From the NCBI RefSeq assembly GCF_003313325.1, contig NZ_QMHQ01000006.1, positions 62,001-126,000 of the forward strand: 64,000 nucleotides of DNA, in the 5' to 3' direction. The DNA comes from Pedobacter namyangjuensis (GTDB lineage: Bacteria > Bacteroidota > Bacteroidia > Sphingobacteriales > Sphingobacteriaceae). Below the pieces are notes generated by a model that saw only the letters and a program-made list of their open reading frames with translations, was not told the origin of the DNA and did no database searches. Both the position numbers and the translations under genes were made by a program. Numbering within the stretch: position 1 is the first letter of the stretch; every line of letters starts with the position of its first letter. This document shows, piece by piece, positions 7,960 to 16,156 of the stretch.

Positions 7960-9048
7960 TTAATATGATGATTTTATTTTTTTGATATCGCTAATTCTTT
8001 TTTCTACAATACGGCTAGCTGCCAGGTTTGTAGGGATGTTTTCTGCTTTAGATAGTTTTATTACTTCACGAGTAGCATCGTATATGTTCTCGGTAAGTTG
8101 CATGGTACGTTTTTTACCAAAACCAGTTAATTCAGAGTAACAATTTATTAAACCGCCAGCATTAATTAAGTAGTCTGGCGCATACAAAATGCCTTTATCT
8201 AATAATAGTTGACCATGAGCCTGCTCATCTGCCAGTTGGTTATTAGCAGAACCTGCAATTATTGCAAACTTCATGTTTTTTATCGTTTTATCGTTTACGG
8301 TTGCTCCCAAAGCACAAGGCGCATAAATATCAGCATCTATAGAAAAAATTCTATCTGCATCAATTGGCTTGGCTTTATATTTTCTAGCTACTTCCTGCAA
8401 ACGATCTTGGTTGATATCGCTTACGTAAACTTCTACGTTTTCTTGCCTTAACAATTCAACCAAATGCTCGCCTACGTTACCAATACCTTGTACAACGACC
8501 GATCTTCCGGCCAACATATCGGTGCCAAAAACCTCTTTTACACAAGCTTTAATACCTAAAAAAACGCCTCTTGCAGTTACTGGAGCAGGATTACCGGCAC
8601 CACCGATAGATTCGGGCACACCTGTAACATGGCTAGTTTCCATGCGGATGTACTCCATATCTTTAGTAGTTGTACCCATGTCCTCTGCTGTAATAAACTC
8701 GCCGTTAAGGTTTTTAATAAAACGACCGTAACTACGCATTAAAGCTTCGGTTTTCATTTTACGAGAATCGCCAATAATAACAGCTTTACCACCACCCAGG
8801 TTTAAACCAGTAATGGCAGCTTTGTAAGTCATTCCTTTTGATAAACGCAAAACATCTTCTAGTGCTTCGGCCTCAGAGTTATAGTTGTACATTCTTGTAC
8901 CACCTAAAGATGGGCCTAATGTAGTATCGTGAATAGCAATAATGGCTTTTAAACCTGTATCGGGATCGTTGCAAAAAACAACTTTTTTGTGCCCAGAAGC
9001 ACTCAATTGATCTAAAACGGAAGTAACCATAGAACTATTACCAGACAT
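7960..9048 (-). CDS. Glu/Leu/Phe/Val dehydrogenase (leucine-dehydrogenase type)
   Basis: NAD-dependent oxidative deaminase of branched-chain amino acids, most like leucine dehydrogenase (about 362 aa). The glycine-rich active-site motif with catalytic lysine is GLNLGGGKAVI; a second catalytic region is TAEDMGTTTKDM; the NAD-binding GIGNVG lies in the C-terminal Rossmann domain. The frame opens at TTG 9075, but that codon sits within a TAATTTTG promoter element (9074-9081, minus strand), so translation must start downstream; ATG 9048 is chosen and ATG 9030 is also possible. No neighbouring amino-acid genes. Confidence 0.85.
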   Translation of the reverse strand: MSGNSSMVTSVLDQLSASGHKKVVFCNDPDTGLKAIIAIHDTTLGPSLGGTRMYNYNSEAEALEDVLRLSKGMTYKAAITGLNLGGGKAVIIGDSRKMKTEALMRSYGRFIKNLNGEFITAEDMGTTTKDMEYIRMETSHVTGVPESIGGAGNPAPVTARGVFLGIKACVKEVFGTDMLAGRSVVVQGIGNVGEHLVELLRQENVEVYVSDINQDRLQEVARKYKAKPIDADRIFSIDADIYAPCALGATVNDKTIKNMKFAIIAGSANNQLADEQAHGQLLLDKGILYAPDYLINAGGLINCYSELTGFGKKRTMQLTENIYDATREVIKLSKAENIPTNLAASRIVEKRISDIKKIKSSY

Positions 9049-9073
9049 ACAAAATTGTTGAATTGATGTCGGC

Positions 9074-9081
9074 AAAATTAC
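9074..9081 (-). promoter_or_regulatory. -7 element (TAATTTTG) for the leucine-type dehydrogenase
   Basis: Perfect TAnnTTTG on the minus strand, about 26 bp ahead of ATG 9048. It overlaps the longest-frame TTG, which is therefore unlikely to be translated. Confidence 0.5.
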
Positions 9082-9161
9082 GATAAAAAAACTATTATTT
9101 TACTTAGTTTTTATGGAAATAAATAAAAAAACGAAACTCTTTTGGCTAACTTTACAAGCTG

Positions 9162-10946
9162 ATGAAACATCTACTCTTTTTAAACAAATACTTCTATAAA
9201 TATAAATGGCGGATGATTCCTGGGATTACCTTCGTCATCATTTCTATCATCTTTCAGATTCTGCAGGCGCCTGTTGTTGGTCATGCTTTTAATCTAATAA
9301 CCGAAAACATTGCTATTTATCAAATGTTTGCGGGTTTCGATCGTCAGCAAATTATTTACGATATTTTCAGTACCAATCTATTATTTTTCGGCGCCTTAAT
9401 TCTATTTATTTATATGTTAAGGGGGATGTTTTTGTTTTTCATGAGGCAAACGATCATCCTTATGTCCAGACATATAGAGTTTGATTTAAAGAATGAAATT
9501 TATGCGCATTACCAGAAATTAAGCCTAGGCTTTTTTAGAAGAAATAATACTGGCGACTTAATGAATAGAGCTACAGAAGATGTTAACCGGGTAAGAATGT
9601 ACGTTGGCCCAGCAATTATGTACACTACAAACACGGTAATATTATTTTTTGTTGCCTTGTTTTTTATGTTTTCGGTAAACGCAAAATTGGCTTTTTACGC
9701 CATCCTTCCCTTACCAATTTTAGTAGTGATTGTTTATTATGTGAATACTTTAATTAACCAAAAAAGCGAGCAAATTCAGGCGCAACTTTCTCGATTATCA
9801 AGTTTTGTGCAGGAGAGATTTTCGGGAATTAGGGTAGTAAAATCTTACGTTAGAGAACAACAAGCACAAGATATTTTTGCTGAAGAAAGTATCAGTTACA
9901 AAAACAAATCTATGGACTTGGTTAAAGTTCAAGCTTTGTTTTTCCCTACCATGTTGTTGTTGGTGGGAATTAGTACCATCCTAACTATTTACATTGGTGG
10001 CAAACAAGTGATAGATGGCGCAATTACGCCTGGCAATATTGCAGAATTTATCATCTACATTAATTTACTTACCTTTCCGGTTACCATGTTGGGTTGGGTA
10101 ACTACGCTTGTGCAAAGGGCGGCGGCTTCTCAAAAAAGGATTAACGAGTTTTTAGGGCTTAAACCTGATATTGTTTCCGGAAATCAAGAAAAAGTAAATG
10201 TAAATGGTAAAATCAGTTTTAATAACGTGAGTTTTACTTATCCAGATACGGGGATAAATGCCATTAAGAATGTAAGTTTTGACATAGAACAAGGTCAGTT
10301 TGTAGCTATTATTGGTAGAACAGGTTCTGGGAAATCAACTTTAGCAAACTTAATTATGCGTATGTATGATACCGATGCAGGCGAAATAAAAATTGATGAA
10401 CTGAATTTAAAAAACATCAATTTATCCAGCTATCGCGATCAGGTTGGTTTCGTTCCGCAAGAAGTTTTCCTTTTTTCTGACACCATTAAAAATAACATCG
10501 CCTTTGGCTTAAGCGAAATAAAAGGCGACCAAGTTGAACAAGCGGCCAAAAATGCAGCCGTCTACAATAACATAGTTGATTTTGACCTTAAATTTGAAAC
10601 CATGTTGGGCGAGCGTGGCATAACACTTTCCGGCGGACAAAAACAACGTGTTTCCATCGCCAGAGCTTTAATTAAAGAACCTAAAATTTTAATCTTCGAC
10701 GATTGTCTTTCTGCGGTAGACACTAAAACAGAAGAAGAAATACTTGGCAATTTGGGCAAAATAATGAAAGGCAAAACCAGCATCCTTATTGCCCATAGAA
10801 TTAGCACCATTAAAAACGCTGATAAAATTATTGTTTTGGAAGATGGTGAAATTATAGAGCAAGGAACCCATCAGCAACTGCTAAACAACCAAAAAGTTTA
10901 TGCAGAAATGTACGAAAATCAATTATTAGAGGAAGAAAACACTTAA
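9162..10946 (+). CDS. ABC exporter half-transporter (MsbA/MDR-like) with an atypical Walker B
   Basis: 594 aa: an N-terminal six-helix permease domain (about residues 15-310) fused to an ATPase domain (about 340-590). Walker A is GRTGSGKST, the signature LSGGQKQR and the switch His IAHRIS are intact. Walker B reads ILIFDDCLSAVD, so the usual catalytic Glu after the Asp is Asp. Such a change marks the degenerate site in heterodimeric exporters of the BmrC type, yet no partner ABC gene is adjacent. It could pair with a distant subunit or work as a homodimer with Asp. Substrate unknown (lipid or drug efflux are the usual roles). TAACTTTA just upstream may be its -7 element. Confidence 0.88.
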   Translation: MKHLLFLNKYFYKYKWRMIPGITFVIISIIFQILQAPVVGHAFNLITENIAIYQMFAGFDRQQIIYDIFSTNLLFFGALILFIYMLRGMFLFFMRQTIILMSRHIEFDLKNEIYAHYQKLSLGFFRRNNTGDLMNRATEDVNRVRMYVGPAIMYTTNTVILFFVALFFMFSVNAKLAFYAILPLPILVVIVYYVNTLINQKSEQIQAQLSRLSSFVQERFSGIRVVKSYVREQQAQDIFAEESISYKNKSMDLVKVQALFFPTMLLLVGISTILTIYIGGKQVIDGAITPGNIAEFIIYINLLTFPVTMLGWVTTLVQRAAASQKRINEFLGLKPDIVSGNQEKVNVNGKISFNNVSFTYPDTGINAIKNVSFDIEQGQFVAIIGRTGSGKSTLANLIMRMYDTDAGEIKIDELNLKNINLSSYRDQVGFVPQEVFLFSDTIKNNIAFGLSEIKGDQVEQAAKNAAVYNNIVDFDLKFETMLGERGITLSGGQKQRVSIARALIKEPKILIFDDCLSAVDTKTEEEILGNLGKIMKGKTSILIAHRISTIKNADKIIVLEDGEIIEQGTHQQLLNNQKVYAEMYENQLLEEENT

Positions 10947-11002
10947 AAACATCATGGATAGTATAATTTTTTAATTAATTAGAAAATCATAAGGTTAACT
11001 AT

Positions 11003-11034
11003 TTTGAAGTTTGACATATATTCTGTTATATTTA
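11003..11034 (+). promoter_or_regulatory. Full Bacteroidota-type promoter for the PUR-domain gene
   Basis: TTTG (11003-11006), 20-bp spacer, TATATTTA (11027-11034). The spacing fits the -33/-7 promoter of Bacteroidota. The start codon follows 31 bp later. Confidence 0.6.
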
Positions 11035-11065
11035 CCGCAACCTTAAACCAATACTATACACAACA

Positions 11066-11398
11066 ATGGGAGATTTTGACAACAAAGAGAGAGAAGAGGT
11101 TTTTTCTAAAAAGGTAAGAGCTGGTAAGCGTACTTATTTTTTCGACGTAAAAGCTACACGTTCAGGCGATTACTACTTAACCCTAACAGAGAGTAAAAAG
11201 AGATTAGAGGATGGTGTATTTGTAAAACATAAAATCTTTTTATACAAAGAAGATTTCGAGAAGTTTACTGAAGGTTTAACCGAAACAGTCGAATACATTA
11301 AATCACATCAGGAAGTAGTAGAAAAACGCTACGAATATTCTGAAAATGCTGAATATAACCAAAACACTAAAACAGGTAGCGACGATTTTTCTTTCTAG
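11066..11398 (+). CDS. PUR-domain nucleic-acid-binding protein (DUF3276, BpuR-like)
   Basis: 110-aa basic/acidic small protein of the DUF3276 family, the Bacteroidota form of the PUR (purine-rich element binding) fold. Visible hallmarks are VFSKKVRAGKRTYFFDVK, a beta strand with aromatic residues, SGDYYLTLTESKK and the helix KEDFEKFTEGLTETVEYI. Relatives bind single-stranded DNA or RNA and act as regulators; no target is identified here. It stands alone between an upstream promoter and a very strong downstream terminator, so it is a monocistronic and probably well-expressed gene. Confidence 0.85.
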   Translation: MGDFDNKEREEVFSKKVRAGKRTYFFDVKATRSGDYYLTLTESKKRLEDGVFVKHKIFLYKEDFEKFTEGLTETVEYIKSHQEVVEKRYEYSENAEYNQNTKTGSDDFSF

Positions 11399-11406
11399 CT
11401 ACTTTG

Positions 11407-11450
11407 CATAAAAAAAATCTCCCAACAATTGTCGGGAGATTTTTTTTATG
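11407..11450. terminator. Bidirectional intrinsic terminator
   Basis: A 17-bp perfect inverted repeat (11407-11423 and 11434-11450) with CCC/GGG core flanked by A and T runs on both sides. It can terminate the PUR-domain gene on + and the DUF5362 gene on -. Confidence 0.88.
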
Positions 11451-11466
11451 CTTATTTTTTTATTCA

Positions 11467-11937
11467 TTACGCTCCGGCTATGCCACCCAAAACTGCAGAG
11501 ATAATTAGCATCCCGTAAAGGCAGATAACAATTATTGCCAAAATACCCCAGTATTTAAACAAAGATTTTAGCTTAGAAATTGCTTCGTTTAGGTTCTCCT
11601 GCTCGCCGTACAAAATTCCAATTTTCGCTTTTGTTGCGTATTTAAACATTAACAAACTTGGGTAGAAAATCAAAAAGGCGTAAATCAGAAAAAATATAGT
11701 AAAACCTAGTCCACCCAAACCGCCCATTTGCATAGACATGGCTTGCAATTCTTTACTAGTAGTCATTGCAGCACCAACTGTAAATGCACTAATAACCATT
11801 AACCCTGTTATGGCAAAACCAACAATGGCCAAAAAATTGGCCCATTTTGCCAAATCGTAAAGGTAGCTACGTATTTCTTCACTTATAATTAAACCATGTG
11901 CTGGTTCTTGCTCTTGCGCTGTTTCAATGTTATCCAT
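11467..11937 (-). CDS. DUF5362 family membrane protein
   Basis: 156-aa inner-membrane protein with three or four hydrophobic stretches: about residues 34-60, 74-98 and 128-152. The final segment is followed by a short Gly/Ala tail. The pattern fits DUF5362, a Bacteroidota family with no assigned function. The frame is open from an ATG at 11973, but TATCTTTA overlaps that codon on the minus strand, and the region from MDNIETAQEQE looks like a normal hydrophilic N-terminus, so 11937 is chosen. It converges with the PUR-domain gene and shares its terminator. Confidence 0.7.
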   Translation of the reverse strand: MDNIETAQEQEPAHGLIISEEIRSYLYDLAKWANFLAIVGFAITGLMVISAFTVGAAMTTSKELQAMSMQMGGLGGLGFTIFFLIYAFLIFYPSLLMFKYATKAKIGILYGEQENLNEAISKLKSLFKYWGILAIIVICLYGMLIISAVLGGIAGA

Positions 11938-11998
11938 GCTCTGTATTAAATTTAGTTTCGTAAAGATAAACATATTAGGTAAAGGCTGTAAAAAATAA

Positions 11999-12006
11999 TA
12001 TCTTTG
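11999..12006 (+). promoter_or_regulatory. -7 element (TATCTTTG) for ychF
   Basis: Perfect TAnnTTTG 165 bp upstream of ychF. The predicted transcript would begin near 12013 and carry the 7-bp tandem repeat in its leader. Confidence 0.45.
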
Positions 12007-12023
12007 CGCCCTTTAATAAGGTG

Positions 12024-12093
12024 AAAGCGGAAAGCGGAAAGCGGAAAGCGGAAAGCGGAAAGCGGAAAGCGGAAAGCGAAAAGCGGAAAGCGG
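12024..12093. repeat. 7-bp tandem repeat (AAAGCGG), ten units, in the ychF leader
   Basis: Ten consecutive units from 12024 to 12093; the eighth (12073-12079) has a final A instead of G. A degenerate copy and A-rich sequence follow. It lies between the putative -7 element and the ychF start and does not change a reading frame. Confidence 0.97.
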
Positions 12094-12170
12094 AAAGACG
12101 ATAGACGAAAAAAGCAAGGATTAATTCTATATACTAAAATCTAATTACTAAATACTAATTTAAAATATAA

Positions 12171-13265
12171 ATGGCATTACAATGTGGTATAGTTGGGTTA
12201 CCAAATGTTGGTAAATCAACCTTATTTAACTGTTTATCAAACGCAAAGGCGCAAGCAGCAAACTTTCCTTTCTGTACTATTGAGCCGAACGTTGGTGTAA
12301 TTACCGTACCAGATGATCGTTTAACAAAATTGGCAGAATTGGTTAAACCTAACAAGGTACAACCTAACACAATAGAAATTGTAGATATTGCTGGCCTAGT
12401 TAAGGGCGCTTCAAAAGGCGAAGGCTTGGGTAACCAGTTTTTAGGAAACATCAGAGCTACAAATGCTATCATTCACGTTTTACGTTGTTTTGATGATGGT
12501 AACGTAATACACGTAGATGGTTCTGTTGACCCTATCAGAGATAAAGAGATTATAGATACCGAATTACAACTTAAGGATTTGGATACTGTTGTAAAGCGTA
12601 TTCAAAAGGTTGAAAAAATGGCCAAAACAGATAAGGATGCAAAAAAAACATTTGATATTCTTACTGTATTTAAAGCGCATTTAGAAACCGGTAAACCTAT
12701 TCGTACTGCTAAAGTAGAGCAAGAAGATTTCGATTTTATTGCAGATCTAGGTTTACTAACGCAGAAACCAGTAATGTACGTTTGCAATGTTGACGAAGCT
12801 TCTGTTGTAGACGGTAACAAATACGTTGAGATGGTTAAAGCAGCTGTGGCTGAAGAAAACGCTGAGGTTTTAGTAATTTCTGCTAAAATTGAATCTGAGA
12901 TTGCCGAGCTAGAAAGCTACGAAGAGCGCCAAGAGTTTTTGGCCGATTTAGGCTTAACCGAATCTGGAGTTAATAAATTAATTAGAGCAGCCTACCGCTT
13001 GTTAGACTTGTACACTTACTTTACTGCCGGTGTGCAAGAAGTTAGAGCTTGGACTATTACAAAAGGTTTTACCGCACCACAGGCAGCAGGCGTTATCCAC
13101 ACAGACTTTGAAAAAGGATTTATCCGTGCTGAAGTTATCAAGTACAATGATTTTGTAACTTTAGGTTCAGAGAATGCTTGTAAAGACGCCGGTAAATTAG
13201 GTGTTGAAGGAAAAACTTACGTGGTAGAAGACGGCGACATAATGCACTTTAGGTTTAACGTTTAA
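12171..13265 (+). CDS. ychF: Redox-regulated ATPase / OBG-type GTPase YchF
   Basis: Conserved ribosome-associated P-loop NTPase of 364 aa that hydrolyses ATP rather than GTP. G1 is GLPNVGKST (residues 9-17), the G3 region is DIAGLVKGASKGEGLGN, and the G4 position reads NVDE instead of NKxD, the substitution that gives YchF its ATP preference. The C-terminal TGS domain begins near residue 280 (YTYFTAGVQEVRAWTITKG) and ends with the usual EDGDIMHFRFNV. Length is normal. The gene stands alone with a repeat-bearing leader and a good terminator. Confidence 0.96.
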   Translation: MALQCGIVGLPNVGKSTLFNCLSNAKAQAANFPFCTIEPNVGVITVPDDRLTKLAELVKPNKVQPNTIEIVDIAGLVKGASKGEGLGNQFLGNIRATNAIIHVLRCFDDGNVIHVDGSVDPIRDKEIIDTELQLKDLDTVVKRIQKVEKMAKTDKDAKKTFDILTVFKAHLETGKPIRTAKVEQEDFDFIADLGLLTQKPVMYVCNVDEASVVDGNKYVEMVKAAVAEENAEVLVISAKIESEIAELESYEERQEFLADLGLTESGVNKLIRAAYRLLDLYTYFTAGVQEVRAWTITKGFTAPQAAGVIHTDFEKGFIRAEVIKYNDFVTLGSENACKDAGKLGVEGKTYVVEDGDIMHFRFNV

Positions 13266-13302
13266 CCCTTAAATCACCAAAAAGGGAATTAAAATAAAAT
13301 TG

Positions 13303-13333
13303 AAGCTACTTCTAATTGAGGTAGCTTTTTTTA
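13303..13333 (+). terminator. Intrinsic terminator of ychF
   Basis: AAGCTAC (13303-13309) pairs with GTAGCTT (13321-13327), followed by a T run. Confidence 0.8.
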
Positions 13334-13362
13334 TTAGAAAAGCAATTTCTGTAGCTTTTACC

Positions 13363-13526
13363 AATGTTAGTCGGGCTATGCGCTACAATCTTTTTGTGCG
13401 CTGTAATGCAGATAAACAACAATAGTAAGGAACTGAAGCAAGAAGTTTAAAAACACAGATTTCTCCTCGCGAAGAGCTCGTTCGAAATAACGATCAAAAA
13501 GGATTTTCGCTACTATCCCGTTTAAA
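13363..13526 (+). repeat. Intergenic inverted-end repeat, copy A (long form)
   Basis: About 164 bp. The left end (CGGGCTATGCGCTACAATCT onward) is an imperfect inverted match to the right end, and both have a CTTTTTG / CAAAAAG core. The interior is almost identical to copy B at 15520-15683, in the same orientation. With copy B it brackets the metallopeptidase gene. The rest of the ychF-peptidase gap (13266-13634) holds the ychF terminator and AT-rich leader; no gene. Confidence 0.9.
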
Positions 13527-13634
13527 TAACTTCGGTCTAAAATTCTATTAAGGGTTGGAGAAAAAACGGAAGAAATAAAATTGTAATTCGATTTAGAATT
13601 TCAGAAATTTAAAGCGTTTACAACCCCCTATACG

Positions 13635-15353
13635 ATGAAAAAATTCTTTGTTATTGCTGCACTTATGTTTTTACCTTGGATTTTTACCCGTGCACAAGAT
13701 ACAATCCCCCATGTAAAGGGAAACATCACGATTTCTATTAAAAAAGGAACATTCGAATGTGATTTGGTCGTATCAAATATGCCTCGTTTAGAAGATTATT
13801 TTTTCAGACTTAATTCTGGCATGAACATTCGGTATATCAAAAATGCTGAACCAAATATGTTGCCGCTTGACTATGAAAAATCGCTAAAAGATACCTTATC
13901 ATCTGGTGAATCATCTGCATATTATATACCTTCATGGTCAAAATCTGGAAAATACCTGCCATATACAGTTCGTTTTAATTATGTCGGAATGTTCCCTGTC
14001 ATCACTGATACATCTAGTGTTTCTGATTGGCGGGGAAATATAGCATTTAATGGCACATCGCTTAGAGTAGATGGATTACAAAGTGCTTGGTATCCGATAC
14101 TTTACAATATCAAAACTGATACGAGATATGAAAAGGTTACTTATGACTTAAATATCAACTGCGATGATTGTAAAGTGATTTATTTGAATGGTAGTAGTCC
14201 TGTAAATAGCACGAGTGCCAATCTTAAAAGTAATTTACCACAAGATTTAACCATGTTTGCTGGCGATTTTAAGTCGACAGTTATAAACGACAAATATTTT
14301 TTAAATCCAGATGCAGATGAAGTTGTGCTAAAAGACTTAGAAAAAGAGCTTTATACCTATCAAGAATATTTACAGAAAAAATTAAATATACCCTATAAAG
14401 GAAAAACTGTTTATATTCAAACTACGCCTGTATCTAAAAATAATTCTTGGTTTTTTGTTTCCTATCCTTCTATCATAAAAGTTGGCTGGGAAAACGGGAT
14501 GAAATCTTTTCAAGACAAGAAAGAACGCCCTGGTTTCTTGCATTATATGGCTCATGAACTTTCTCATTACTATTTTGGAACAGTTCGTGCCTTCAACTCA
14601 GAAATTGGAGATATGATATCTGAGGGTTTTGCGGAGTTTTTAGCGATGCGTATCACACGAGATTTTATGAGTGATTCTCTTTACCAAGAAAATTTAAAAA
14701 TGAAGGCCAATGCTATGCGCAATTTAATGCCAGCACCTGTAAAAAGCATCCTATCTAAAGCCGACTACAAGAATCGTGAGTTATATTCTTATTATTATTC
14801 ACCACTCCTTTTTTCAGCTATCGAAAAAGAGATTGGTGAAGAGAAGATGTGGAAATGGATGAATCTGTTACTAAAGTCGCCAACAGTAAAAACGAATTAT
14901 ATTTTTTTCGAAAAAACATTAAGTCAAGCGGTAGCCGATGAAGCTAAATACACTCTATTGCGTGAAAAATATTTAACCAATGTTGATACCTATCGAAACG
15001 TAGCATCAACTCTTGGTTTACCAACAAATGAAGTGGTTGTTTATAAGGATGAGAAACCAGAGGCAAAAAAATATTATTATTTCTATTTTTCTAGACCACG
15101 GACTGATATTGGATCATCACAAAACAAAACTATTTTACATACCGATATTGGAGAAGTAACCGGCACCCAAAAAGAATTGAAGAATGTAAATGATAAAATT
15201 TATGCCAAGGTAGAACAAGAGTTTAACAACGACTCTGGAAGCACTGGCGATTTTAACACGTACGAAACTTTAGAGCAAGCTCAAGCTGCGTTAAAGCGGT
15301 GGTTAGCAAGATATAATAAAAATGGCAATATGCTTGTTAAAGTAATAAAGTAG
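13635..15353 (+). CDS. Secreted M1-like zinc metallopeptidase (gluzincin)
   Basis: 572 aa with a cleavable signal peptide (about residues 1-20, ending RAQ). HELSH (residues 307-311) supplies two zinc-binding His and the catalytic Glu308; Glu330 in SEGFAEF follows 18 residues later, the exact HExxH-x18-E spacing of M1 aminopeptidases. The N-terminal half is beta-rich, as in M1/M61 proteins. The usual GxMEN substrate motif was not found, so peptide specificity is uncertain. Its wording looks more AT-rich than flanking housekeeping genes, and it is bracketed by direct repeats A and B, hinting at acquisition or mobility. A generic secreted aminopeptidase-like enzyme is the best call. Confidence 0.7.
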   Translation: MKKFFVIAALMFLPWIFTRAQDTIPHVKGNITISIKKGTFECDLVVSNMPRLEDYFFRLNSGMNIRYIKNAEPNMLPLDYEKSLKDTLSSGESSAYYIPSWSKSGKYLPYTVRFNYVGMFPVITDTSSVSDWRGNIAFNGTSLRVDGLQSAWYPILYNIKTDTRYEKVTYDLNINCDDCKVIYLNGSSPVNSTSANLKSNLPQDLTMFAGDFKSTVINDKYFLNPDADEVVLKDLEKELYTYQEYLQKKLNIPYKGKTVYIQTTPVSKNNSWFFVSYPSIIKVGWENGMKSFQDKKERPGFLHYMAHELSHYYFGTVRAFNSEIGDMISEGFAEFLAMRITRDFMSDSLYQENLKMKANAMRNLMPAPVKSILSKADYKNRELYSYYYSPLLFSAIEKEIGEEKMWKWMNLLLKSPTVKTNYIFFEKTLSQAVADEAKYTLLREKYLTNVDTYRNVASTLGLPTNEVVVYKDEKPEAKKYYYFYFSRPRTDIGSSQNKTILHTDIGEVTGTQKELKNVNDKIYAKVEQEFNNDSGSTGDFNTYETLEQAQAALKRWLARYNKNGNMLVKVIK

Positions 15354-15519
15354 AGCTAAGCTCAATTTCGCACCTGTAGAAATCATAGCAAATCAAATTG
15401 AGGCCAATAACATACACCTTTAAGCACTGTAATCTCATCCACATAAGTTTTATAATTCAAAGCACATTTTTCGAATTATCTTTTTTATGATTTGAAAAGC
15501 AGAGGCAGTAATTTTTTTT

Positions 15520-15683
15520 AATGTCAGTCGGGCCTATGCGCTACAATCTTTTTGTACGCTGTAATGCAGATAAACAACATCAGCAAGAAACTGAAGCAAG
15601 AAGTTTAAAAACACAGATTTCTCCTCGCGAAGAGCTCGTTCGAAATAACGAGCAAAAAGGATTTTCGCTACTATCCCGTTTAT
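15520..15683 (+). repeat. Intergenic inverted-end repeat, copy B (long form)
   Basis: About 164 bp, a near-identical direct repeat of copy A including the inner segment with CTCGCGAAGAGCTCGTTCGA. Ends carry the same imperfect terminal inverted repeats. Confidence 0.9.
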
Positions 15684-15984
15684 TAAACTAACAGTTGCTA
15701 TACTATTTAGGATTGCATGTGCCTATAAGCATATATTTGGCATTCCGGGAAACCAGGAATCTGACGCTCGGGCAATGTCATTAATTTAAGGATTGTTTAT
15801 AACGTTGGCAGGGCTCGAACATATGAGCACTCCAGAGTTGGCGTCCCCGCCAACGGTTAACTTAATTACATTTTGCCTCGAGGTCACGCTAGCAAATGCT
15901 TCGCCTACCTGCCTGCGGTAGGTAAGCGCTCAGCATGGCCAAATTAATACCCTTAAGCCTAAATAGCAGCAGAAAACTTGCTCC
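15684..15984. other. Gene-free stretch with small palindromes
   Basis: Part of an 800-bp gap between convergent genes (15354-16156). It holds a hairpin with CGTTGGC (15803-15809) and GCCAACG (15849-15855), and a second one, CCTACC (15904-15909) with GGTAGG (15917-15922). I see no reading frame with coding character and no RNA gene. Confidence 0.6.
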
Positions 15985-16073
15985 TTAAACCCGGGTGAAG
16001 TGGAAATCCTTTTACAAGAGTCCCGATTTATCGGGATTTAGGGGTAAAAGATTGCAACGAAAAACGGGACTGA
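15985..16073 (-). repeat. Intergenic inverted-end repeat, copy C (short form, inverted)
   Basis: Begins TTAAACCCGGGTGAAGTGG and ends GCAACGAAAAACGGGACT, the family ends in reverse orientation. The centre contains its own palindrome (TCCCGATTTATCGGGA). Confidence 0.8.
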
Positions 16074-16156
16074 ACTTGCCGAAGAATTACGTAACTGCTT
16101 TTCTAAAATACAGTTCTCGAAAAAGATTGCTTCTTACCTCGCAATGACGAGATTAT

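Noticed and set aside
12024..12093. CRISPR-like array
   Set aside because: The repeat is a 7-bp head-to-tail unit without spacers, and no cas gene is present.
12155..12472. Antisense reading frame across the start of ychF
   Set aside because: It is the mirror of a strongly conserved gene, has no promoter of its own that I can see and no protein family character.
13363..15683. Composite transposon or insertion sequence around the metallopeptidase
   Set aside because: No transposase or integrase frame lies between or beside the repeats, and no target-site duplication could be identified by eye.
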